From the NCBI GenBank assembly GCA_023447015.1, contig JAEXPG010000168.1, forward strand, positions 1 through 7,014: a stretch of DNA of 7,014 bases. The letters are read 5' to 3'. A program made the translations under genes and the position numbers. The notes under the pieces are model-generated. The model searched no databases, was not told the DNA's origin, and saw only the letters and a program-made list of their open reading frames with translations. This DNA is from Verrucomicrobiota bacterium (GTDB taxonomy: Bacteria > Verrucomicrobiota > Verrucomicrobiia > Opitutales > Opitutaceae). This document shows positions 1 to 6,023 of this stretch, piece by piece; within the stretch, counting starts at the first letter, position 1, and every line of letters begins with the position of its first letter.

Positions 1-59
1 GTGCCGGGACGCTGCCGCGTGATGACCACGCCGCCGATCTTCACGCGCGCACGTGCTCG
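1..59 (-). pseudogene. 3' remnant (partial copy) of a dnaE2-like gene, cut by the left edge
   Basis: Positions 1-49 match 3024-3072 of the intact dnaE2 with one mismatch (position 24). The match continues to about 59, aligned with 3083, after one deleted base. Read on the minus strand it encodes VKIGGVVITRQRPGT, which is DnaE2 residues 946-960 in the OB-fold region. Beyond position 59 clear similarity stops, so the 5' part of this copy is missing here; whatever remains would extend left of the window toward the C-terminus. The one-base deletion shifts the frame relative to upstream sequence. It has the same orientation as the intact gene and therefore forms a direct repeat about 3.0 kb away. 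It could be a decayed duplicate, a recombination scar, or the edge of a second dnaE2 3' end. The repeat is seen directly; calling it a pseudogene is inference. Confidence 0.55.
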
Positions 60-413
60 CGGGTCAGGTCCTGAACGATGCGCTGAGCCGCCCCCCCGAT
101 TGCAGCCCGGACGCAAGCACGCTGCGAAGCGATTCGCACACGCTGCATCGGGGCACGCCGCACCCAACCTCGTCGAGGGCAGCCGTTGGCTCCATGCCAC
201 CGTCTCCGTCCGCTCCGACCGTTTCCACCACGAACTGGAACATTTCTTCCAGAGGCGCCACGTACTTGGACTTCCTCTACTCCTTCCAGCCGACCCGAGA
301 CTTCAAAGCTTCATGAAATGAAGCCTCGCGGCACTAATCGCCTTGGCCACGCCGCTCCCCCGCCGAGCCTCAGGCCCCGTGCAGATCAACGCCGTCGCCA
401 TCAATTTCACACC
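60..413. other. Non-coding region upstream of the metallopeptidase
   Basis: No convincing gene is seen. Several frames are open on both strands, as expected in GC-rich DNA, but none has a recognisable protein. On the minus strand, frames between about 40 and 290 are open in pieces that could be a decayed coding region. One short stretch at 142-159 resembles dnaE2 at 3136-3154 and lies in the same order as the copy at 1-59. A small 7-bp hairpin with a GAA loop occupies 308-324. The promoter of the metallopeptidase gene presumably lies here, but I could not pick out reliable -35 and -10 boxes. Confidence 0.5.
308..324. repeat. Small perfect hairpin
   Basis: GCTTCAT (308-314) and ATGAAGC (318-324) are exact reverse complements around a GAA loop. 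It lies 89 bp before the chosen metallopeptidase start. It has no T-tract, so it is not a typical intrinsic terminator. A role in the 5' leader of the mRNA is possible, but a 7-bp stem could also arise by chance. Confidence 0.3.
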
Positions 414-2441
414 ATGATCCGCCCTCAACTGACCGTCGTCGGCACGCTCGCCGCAATCAGCCTGCTGTTCTTCGCCGCCATCCGACACAAGGGGCCGGCG
501 AAAATCGCTCCGGACACGCCCGTCCCGTCCGACCAGCCTGCGGCGTTGTCCCCCGAGGCGTCCCCGGGCGAAGGTGCCAACAACTCGACCAACCGCTCGG
601 CCAACAGGCCCGCCAGCCAACGGCCCCGACCAGCCGCGATGCTTGGCGGGGGACATCCGGTGACTCTCGATGCCATCCCGACCGCGAGCGCACTGCGGCG
701 CGACCTCGACCACCTCGACCCCGCCGCGCGAGAACACGCGCTGGCGATCCTCTCCCAGGCGACATTCGGCATAGCCGACACCGAATCGATCCGCGCCGAT
801 CCCACCGGAGGCATCTATTTCGTCTGCGCCAGCACCCCACGTCCGACCACCGCTGCGGCAGCAAACGCCCCCGCAGCGGCCACCAGTCCGGCAGCGGGCG
901 CCCCCGCAGCGATCAGCCCCCTCGCGGCCGCCGTGCCGATCGCCAATCCACCGATCCGGCATAGTCGGCCCGGCAGCAGCAATGTGCTCTATCTCGACTT
1001 CACCGGCGCAACCGTCTCCGGCACCCTGTGGAATACCGCCACCGGAGTGAGCAGTTTCGACTGTCTGCCCTTCGCCACTGACGGCGACGCCAACACCTTC
1101 GGCGACGCCGAACAGACCGCCATCGTCGAAATCTGGCAGCGCGTCGCCGAAGACTACGCTCCCTTCGATATCGATGTCACCACCGAGGAGCCACCCACCT
1201 TCACCACCCAGACCGCGCACGCACTGATCACTCGCTCAAAGGACCGCAACAACGTCGCCCTGCCCCACCCCGCCTCCAGCGGCGTCTCCTACCTCGACGT
1301 GTTCGGAAACGCCGGCTACGCAAGTTGTCGGCCCTCCTTCATCTATTTCACCGCCCTGCCCTCCAACGGCACCGCGCGCAGCGACTACGTGGCCGAAGTC
1401 GTCTCCCATGAGATCGGCCACAACCTGGGGCTCTCCCACGACGGCACCTCCGAATTCGCCTACTACTGGGGCCACGGCAGCGGCGACACCTCTTGGTGTC
1501 CCATCATGGGCAACTGCACCCTCTATGACCGGAACGTCACCCAGTGGTCGAAAGGCGAATACTATGATGCCGACAACACCGAGGACGACCTCGCGATCAT
1601 CGGCGCCAAGCTCGGCCGGTTGGCCGACGACACGGGATCAACAACCGCCACTGCGGCCGGCCTACCCGACTCGGGCGGGACCTTGGCCACCAGCGGGCTG
1701 CTCGAGCGCGCCGACGACTGCGACCTCTTCCGTTTCTCCGCCGCCAACGGCGCCATCGCGCTCATCGCCACGCCTTTCCTCGACTCCACCCCTACCCGCG
1801 GTGGCAATGCCGACCTCCAAGTCGAGCTGCTCGACGCCGCGGGCAACGTCCTCGCTGCCGCCAACCCCACCGACATGACCAGCGCGTCGATCTCCACCAC
1901 CGTCCCGGCAGGCACCTATTTCGCGCGGATATCGACATCCGGGGTCGGCTCCCCCATGGCAGACCCGCCAACCGGCTACACCAGCTACGGCAGCCTCGGC
2001 CAATACACGCTTCAGATCCATCGCACCCGACCCGCTGCGAGCAGCTGGTCGGCCTTCCAATCCGAATATTTCACCGCCGCCGAGCTGAACGACGACACCA
2101 TCTCCGGCCCCTACGCCGACCCTGATTCCGACAGCTTCAGCAACCTGCTCGAGTACGCCTTCGCCCGCAACCCACGCGGCAGGGACAGCGCGGCACTGGT
2201 CACATCCACCGCGACAAGCTCCGGCCTCACGCTTGCCTTCACCCTGACGCGCACCCGGGACGACTTCGGGCTCACTCTCCAGCACAGCACCAACCTTGTC
2301 GACTGGACCACCGTGCCCAACACCGATTTCCGCGTGAACGCCACGCCGCTCGCGGGCAACATCGCCCGGTTCGAGTTCATTCTCACGCCTCTCCCGGCGC
2401 GCAACCGGAGCTTCTTCCGCTTGGCGATCACGCGACAATAA
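414..2441 (+). CDS. Exported zinc metallopeptidase (metzincin, reprolysin M12B-like) with PPC-type C-terminal domain
   Basis: A 675-residue protein predicted to hydrolyse peptide bonds outside the cytoplasm. Residues 1-23 form an export signal or membrane anchor (hydrophobic core about 7-22, no lipobox cysteine). Residues 80-140 look like a propeptide, followed by an Ala/Pro-rich linker (about 143-180). The catalytic domain begins at VLYLDF (about 192). It contains HEIGHNLGLSHD, giving zinc ligands H332, H336 and H342 with general base E333, and a Met-turn CPIMG (M365), both metzincin hallmarks. Residues about 418-537 resemble a bacterial pre-peptidase C-terminal (PPC) beta domain. Residues 545-675 carry an acidic, possibly calcium-binding DPDSDSFSNLLE segment and a beta module typical of secreted verrucomicrobial proteins. 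The frame is open from 186, but the ATG at 414 is chosen because it directly precedes the signal peptide; an ATG at 318 is less likely. No Shine-Dalgarno is visible. Substrate unknown. The gene converges on dnaE2 and is probably monocistronic. Confidence 0.82.
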   Translation: MIRPQLTVVGTLAAISLLFFAAIRHKGPAKIAPDTPVPSDQPAALSPEASPGEGANNSTNRSANRPASQRPRPAAMLGGGHPVTLDAIPTASALRRDLDHLDPAAREHALAILSQATFGIADTESIRADPTGGIYFVCASTPRPTTAAAANAPAAATSPAAGAPAAISPLAAAVPIANPPIRHSRPGSSNVLYLDFTGATVSGTLWNTATGVSSFDCLPFATDGDANTFGDAEQTAIVEIWQRVAEDYAPFDIDVTTEEPPTFTTQTAHALITRSKDRNNVALPHPASSGVSYLDVFGNAGYASCRPSFIYFTALPSNGTARSDYVAEVVSHEIGHNLGLSHDGTSEFAYYWGHGSGDTSWCPIMGNCTLYDRNVTQWSKGEYYDADNTEDDLAIIGAKLGRLADDTGSTTATAAGLPDSGGTLATSGLLERADDCDLFRFSAANGAIALIATPFLDSTPTRGGNADLQVELLDAAGNVLAAANPTDMTSASISTTVPAGTYFARISTSGVGSPMADPPTGYTSYGSLGQYTLQIHRTRPAASSWSAFQSEYFTAAELNDDTISGPYADPDSDSFSNLLEYAFARNPRGRDSAALVTSTATSSGLTLAFTLTRTRDDFGLTLQHSTNLVDWTTVPNTDFRVNATPLAGNIARFEFILTPLPARNRSFFRLAITRQ

Positions 2442-2685
2442 CGCGACCAGCGTGTTTGCGGGGCCAAGAAGTGCAGCATCCCGTCCCCTCATCCGAGGGC
2501 TCGCTGCCTTGCGGCGCTCCGCTCTCTGTTTCCCGCCGAACCAAGAACGTCCCCAGCCAAACCCGAAGAGATCCTGCTTCGCCGGTTGGTCGTCTGTTCG
2601 GATTCCCTCCCCATTTCCACATCCCACTCTTCCGGGCTCGGCGCCCCCGCCCCTGAGTTCGTAAGTTCCAGATTGCCCGTCTCGG

Positions 2686-2702
2686 ACGGCGCCTCGCGCC
2701 GT
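2686..2702. terminator. Stem-loop, possible bidirectional terminator element
   Basis: ACGGCGC (2686-2692) pairs exactly with GCGCCGT (2696-2702) around a CTC loop. It lies 93 bp beyond the dnaE2 stop and 245 bp beyond the metallopeptidase stop, only three bases from a second palindrome. No T-run follows on either strand, so a classical intrinsic terminator is not shown. The position between convergent genes is the main argument. Confidence 0.3.
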
Positions 2703-2705
2703 AGA

Positions 2706-2723
2706 TTCTGCCGCGCGGCAGAA
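2706..2723. repeat. Perfect 18-bp palindrome
   Basis: TTCTGCCGCGCGGCAGAA is its own reverse complement, with two 9-base half-sites and no spacer. As a hairpin it would need to open its centre to form a loop; as DNA it has the symmetry of a dimeric protein-binding site. It sits next to the 2686-2702 stem-loop in the convergent gap. It may be a repeated intergenic element or part of a termination region; its role is not shown by the sequence. Confidence 0.5.
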
Positions 2724-2794
2724 CGCGTTCCGCGCTTCCAAGCTCATTCCACTCCGCCTTCCCGTTCCACGCTCCCCGTTCCGAGTTCCACGTC

Positions 2795-5700
2795 TCAGTG
2801 ATAATCGTGGCTGGCCTGCGCGGGGAGGTCGGGTGCGGGGAGCGCGGCGATGCTTTCGGCGAGGACGTGGATCACGCCCTGCTCGTTCTGCACGCGGCCG
2901 GCGATGAGCAGCGAGGGCTCGAGGTTGATCGTGAGCCGGTTCTCCTCAAAGAGCTTCGGGCGCACGATCGCGTTGGCCAGGCCGGTCTCGTCCTCGAGCG
3001 TGATGAAGCACACGCCCTTCGCGGTGCCGGGACGCTGCCGCGTGATCACCACGCCGCCGATCTTCACGCGCGAGCCGTGCTCGGCCTCCGCCAATCGCGC
3101 CGCGGGCCAAAGGTCCGGGAAACGCGCGCGGAGCTGCTGCATCGGGTGCGCGCCGGTCGTGAGCGAGAGGTGCGCGTAGTCGGCCTGCACGCGTTCCTGC
3201 ACGCTCATCGGCGCGAGCGGCGCCTCCGCGCCGTCGTCCTGCAACGCCGCGTAGCGGAACAGGTCGTCGTCCTCGCGCACCTCCTCCACGCGCCAGAGCG
3301 CCGCGCGGCGATGACCGGCGAACACATTGAGCGCGCCGGCCCCCGCGAGCTGACGCCGCTCCTCCGCCGTGAAATCCGTGCGCCGCAGGAAATCTGCGAG
3401 CGACGTGAACGGCCGCCGCGCGCGCTCCGCGACCAGCGCCCGCACCGGCGCCTCGCGCACGCCGTGCACCGAGAGCAGCCCGAGCCGTACCGCGTGCGCC
3501 GCCGCCACCGTGCACCGCTCCTCCGAGCGCACCACGCACACCGGCAGCGTCCGCACGCCGTGGCGCCGCGCGTCCTGCACGAGCGACGCCGCCGAGTAGA
3601 AGCCCATCGGCTGGTTGTTGAGCAGCGCCGCGAAGAACTCCGCCGGGCGGTGCGCCTTCAGCCACGCCGAGCCGTACGCGATCAGCGCAAACGACAGCGC
3701 GTGCGACTCCGGAAAACCGTAGAGCGCGAACGACGCGAGCGAGCGCAGCAGGTACTCGATGGCCGGCTCGCTCACGGCGTTTCGCCGCAGCGCGTCGCGC
3801 AGCTTCCGGCCCATCCGCTCCATGCGCTCGGTCGAGCGCGTGAAGCCGATCGCGCGGCGCAGCTCGTCGGCCTCCGCGGCGGTGAACCCGCCGAGCTCCA
3901 TCGCGATGCGCAGGATCTGCTCTTGGAAGAGCACCACGCCGAGCGTGCGCTCGAGGATCGGCCGGATGCGCTCGTCGGGATACGTGACCGGCTCGCGCCC
4001 GGCACGCCGCTCGAGGTACGGGTTCACGGCGTCGCCGTGGATCGGGCCGGGGCGGATGATCGCGACCTCGACGGCGAGATCGTAGAAGTTCTCCGGCTTC
4101 ATCCGCGGCAATGTCGCCATCTGCGCGCGGCTCTCGATCTGGAACACCCCGATCGTGTCCGCATCCTGCATGAGCTTGAAGGTCGCGGGGTCGTCCTTGG
4201 GGATGCGCGCGAGGTCGACCGGCTCGCCGTTGCGCGCGCAGAGCTCGAGCGATTCCTGCAGCACCGCCATCATGCCAAGCCCGAGCAGGTCGACCTTCAC
4301 CAGGCCCATGTCCTCGCAGTCGGACTTGTCCCACTGCAGCACCGAGCGGCCGGGCATGCGGGCGTTCTCCAGCGGCACGTACTGGTCGAGCGCGCCGGCG
4401 CAGAGGACCATGCCGCCCGAGTGTTGCCCGAGGTGCCGCGGTAGCCCGTGCACCATCCGGCAGGTGTCGACCAGCACGCGGAAACGCGGGTGCTCGCGCG
4501 CGACACCGGCGGTGACGAGCTGCTGCTCGAGCTGGATCGTCTCCGGAAAGTCGCCGTGGTGGTAGAGACTGGAGAACCGGTCGAGCACGTCGTCGGGCAG
4601 CGCGAGCGCCTTGCCGACCTCTCGCATCGCGCTGCGTCCGCGGAAGGTGATCACGTTGGCCGTCATCGCCGCGCCGCGCCGGCCGTAGCGCCGGTAGACC
4701 TCCTGGATCAGCTCCTCGCGCCGCTCGCGGCTGGGCAGGTCGAGGTCGATGTCGGGCCAGTCGGTGCGCCCCTCGGAGAGGAAGCGCTCGAAGAGCAGTT
4801 TCTGGCCGATCGGGTCGACCGCTGTGATGCCGAGCGCGTAGCACACCACGCTGTTCGCCGCCGAGCCGCGCCCCTGCACGAGGATGCCGCGCTCACGCGC
4901 GAACGCGCACAGGTCCCACACGATCAGGAAATACCCGGAGAACCCGAGCTTCCCGATCAACGCAAGCTCGTGCTCGAGCTGGCGCCGCACCGCGCCCGTC
5001 GTGCTGCCGTAGCGCTGCTGCGCGCCGAAGTACGCCATCTTCCGCAGGAACGAGTCCTGGCTCTCACCCGCCGGCACCGCGTAGTCGGGAAAACGGTAGC
5101 CGAGGTCGGCGAGCGTGAAGTCGAGCCGCGCCGCGAGCCGGCCCGAGTTCGTCACCGCCTCGGGCAGGTCGGCGAAGAGCGCGGCCATCTCCTCCGCGGA
5201 TTTGAGGCGCCGCTCGGCATTGGGCGCGAGCCGTCGGCCGGCGCGGTCGAGCGTCGTGTGCTCGCGGAGACACGTGAAGACGTCGCTCACGCACCGCTCC
5301 GCCGCGGTCGCGTGGAGCACGCCGTTGGTCGCCAGCAACGGCAGCCCGCGTGCCCGCGCCCACGCGACGAGCGTGTCGTTCTCGACCTCCTCGCCGGGCA
5401 CGAGGTGGCGCTGCAGCTCCACGTACAACCGTTCGCGCCCGAAGATCGTCTCCAACCGCGCGCCCGCCTCGGCCGCCGCGGCGTCGCCGGCGCTGCGCCA
5501 CGCGCGCCGGAGCGGACCGTCCTCGTCGCCGGTGAGCGCGATCAGGCCGGTGTTGGCCGCGGCGAGTTCGCCCCACGCCACCCGGCCTTCGCCTTTCTCA
5601 GCGCGGAGGTTCGCTGTGGTGAGCAGGCTGCCGATCGTCTGGTAACCCGCACGCGACGCCGCGAGCACCGGCAACGCGCTGCCGTCCTCCATCGGCAACT

Positions 5701-5902
5701 CCGCGCCGACGAGCGCACGCACGCCGGACTCCTTCGCCGTCTGGTGCAGCCGCACCGAGCCGTACACGCCACCGCGGTCGCACAGCGCCACCGCCGGCAG
5801 TTGCAGCCGCGCCGTCTCCTTCGCCAGCGCCTCCGGCGCCGATCCGCCGCGCAACCACGAGAACGCACTGCGCGCATGGAGCTCGACGTAGTCAGCGCTC
5901 AT
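2795..5902 (-). CDS. dnaE2: Error-prone DNA polymerase DnaE2 (C-family, Pol III alpha-like)
   Basis: A complete 1035-residue protein, close to the usual DnaE2 length. It is the polymerase of the ImuA-ImuB-DnaE2 mutasome, which copies past DNA lesions in the cytoplasm. The N-terminal PHP domain (about 1-205) starts YVELHARS. Several metal ligands of active PHP domains are replaced: R11 and R43 where HxH and DH histidines are expected, and G194 in ATNGV where ATND is usual, so exonuclease activity is unlikely. The palm carries GRGSAANS (344-351), PDIDLD (383-388, catalytic D386 and D388) and VKVDLLGL with the third aspartate D538. GVFQIES (585-591), IIRPGPI and GFPESHALSFA (729-739) are further family motifs. 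A helix-hairpin-helix region (about 805-870) precedes an OB fold (about 945-1023) with RQRPGTAKG and FITLEDETG. It ends SHDYH, like other DnaE2 proteins. The ATG start has GGAGG six bases upstream. It follows imuB by 121 bp with a repeat between. A direct-repeat copy of its residues 940-960 lies at 1-59. Confidence 0.96.
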   Translation of the reverse strand: MSADYVELHARSAFSWLRGGSAPEALAKETARLQLPAVALCDRGGVYGSVRLHQTAKESGVRALVGAELPMEDGSALPVLAASRAGYQTIGSLLTTANLRAEKGEGRVAWGELAAANTGLIALTGDEDGPLRRAWRSAGDAAAAEAGARLETIFGRERLYVELQRHLVPGEEVENDTLVAWARARGLPLLATNGVLHATAAERCVSDVFTCLREHTTLDRAGRRLAPNAERRLKSAEEMAALFADLPEAVTNSGRLAARLDFTLADLGYRFPDYAVPAGESQDSFLRKMAYFGAQQRYGSTTGAVRRQLEHELALIGKLGFSGYFLIVWDLCAFARERGILVQGRGSAANSVVCYALGITAVDPIGQKLLFERFLSEGRTDWPDIDLDLPSRERREELIQEVYRRYGRRGAAMTANVITFRGRSAMREVGKALALPDDVLDRFSSLYHHGDFPETIQLEQQLVTAGVAREHPRFRVLVDTCRMVHGLPRHLGQHSGGMVLCAGALDQYVPLENARMPGRSVLQWDKSDCEDMGLVKVDLLGLGMMAVLQESLELCARNGEPVDLARIPKDDPATFKLMQDADTIGVFQIESRAQMATLPRMKPENFYDLAVEVAIIRPGPIHGDAVNPYLERRAGREPVTYPDERIRPILERTLGVVLFQEQILRIAMELGGFTAAEADELRRAIGFTRSTERMERMGRKLRDALRRNAVSEPAIEYLLRSLASFALYGFPESHALSFALIAYGSAWLKAHRPAEFFAALLNNQPMGFYSAASLVQDARRHGVRTLPVCVVRSEERCTVAAAHAVRLGLLSVHGVREAPVRALVAERARRPFTSLADFLRRTDFTAEERRQLAGAGALNVFAGHRRAALWRVEEVREDDDLFRYAALQDDGAEAPLAPMSVQERVQADYAHLSLTTGAHPMQQLRARFPDLWPAARLAEAEHGSRVKIGGVVITRQRPGTAKGVCFITLEDETGLANAIVRPKLFEENRLTINLEPSLLIAGRVQNEQGVIHVLAESIAALPAPDLPAQASHDYH
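3024..3083 (-). repeat. dnaE2 OB-fold segment duplicated at positions 1-59
   Basis: This part of dnaE2 (residues about 940-960) is the intact partner of the copy at the left edge of the window. The first 49 positions match with one mismatch; a single-base gap is then needed to reach position 59. Both copies have the same orientation. Whether the match continues toward the dnaE2 3' end cannot be seen, because the other copy is cut by the window edge. Confidence 0.85.
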
Positions 5903-5908
5903 CGCGGG

Positions 5909-5913
5909 CCTCC
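5909..5913 (-). promoter_or_regulatory. Ribosome binding site of dnaE2
   Basis: On the minus strand GGAGG lies six bases before the ATG at 5902-5900. This spacing supports that start codon. The site falls between the inverted repeat at 5923-5990 and the gene, so folding of that repeat in the mRNA would occur ten bases upstream of it. Confidence 0.75.
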
Positions 5914-5922
5914 GATCGCAGC

Positions 5923-5990
5923 GGTGGGGCGGGCTTTACGCCCGCCATTTGAACACACGCCGCCCTGGCGGGCATAAAGCCCGCCCCACC
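5923..5990. repeat. Composite inverted repeat, REP/BIME-like
   Basis: Two 25-base arms, 5923-5947 and 5966-5990, are reverse complements with one mismatch, separated by 18 bases (5948-5965). Each arm also folds by itself: GGCGGGC (5928-5934) with GCCCGCC (5940-5946) around TTTAC, and GGCGGGC (5967-5973) with GCCCGCC (5979-5985) around ATAAA. A pair of small hairpins in opposite orientation is the layout of bacterial REP doublets (BIMEs), which RAYT transposases mobilise in other bacteria. It lies wholly inside the imuB-dnaE2 gap, 33 bp after the imuB stop and 20 bp before the dnaE2 ATG. It could also act as a transcript hairpin affecting dnaE2 expression. The symmetry is seen directly; the REP identity is inference. 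No transposase is visible in the window. Confidence 0.8.
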
Positions 5991-6023
5991 ATCCAGACAC
6001 CGGAGGCACCTGTTCGTAACTCA

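Larger units (their letters stand above)
2665..2790. repeat. Degenerate cluster of GTTCC-like words
   Basis: TTCC occurs at 2666, 2728, 2736, 2747, 2759, 2765, 2779 and 2786, mostly as (G/A/C)TTCC(A/G). Seven of the eight lie in the 63 bp just beyond the dnaE2 stop codon. Spacing is irregular (about 6 to 14 bases), so it is not a clean tandem array. It reads as a GGAA-rich 3' flank on the dnaE2 strand and may be a decayed simple repeat. Function unknown. Confidence 0.35.
2442..2794. other. Convergent intergenic region between metallopeptidase and dnaE2
   Basis: This 353-bp stretch separates the stop codons of two genes that face each other. Short open frames exist on both strands but overlap one another, lack family resemblance and have proline/arginine/serine-rich compositions typical of spurious translation. 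The half nearer dnaE2 holds two adjacent inverted repeats (2686-2702 and 2706-2723) and a cluster of TTCC words (2665-2790). The half nearer the metallopeptidase (2442-2660) has no strong hairpin that I can see. Transcription from both sides should end in this region, but no hairpin followed by a T-tract is present. Confidence 0.6.

Noticed and set aside
1..321. Plus-strand open frame starting with GTG at position 1
   Set aside because: Its start lies in sequence that is antisense to the dnaE2-like copy, and the rest is arginine/proline-rich with no family resemblance.
186..413. N-terminal extension of the metallopeptidase from the ATG at 186 or 318
   Set aside because: The extension is arginine/proline-rich and would bury the signal peptide that begins at the ATG at 414.
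303..1220. Minus-strand open frame of 305 codons opposite the metallopeptidase
   Set aside because: Glycine/arginine-rich translation with no motif. It overlaps the signal peptide and catalytic region of a well-supported gene on the other strand.
2452..2801. Short open frames in the convergent gap, on both strands
   Set aside because: They overlap each other in several frames, have low-complexity composition, no good start signals and no recognisable domain.
2798..5977. Two long plus-strand open frames (2798-4444 and 4448-5977) opposite dnaE2
   Set aside because: They are antisense to a fully recognisable DnaE2, have arginine/histidine/alanine-heavy translations with no family signature, and are usual shadows of GC-rich coding DNA.
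5951..6015. Possible LexA (SOS) site in the imuB-dnaE2 gap
   Set aside because: Only isolated half-sites are present: GAACA at 5951 and TGTTC at 6011. Neither has its partner at the four-base spacing of the TGTTC-N4-GAACA motif that I recall for Verrucomicrobia. A CTG/CAG pair at 6010-6027 has a 12-base rather than 10-base spacer. The operon operator is more likely upstream, outside the window.
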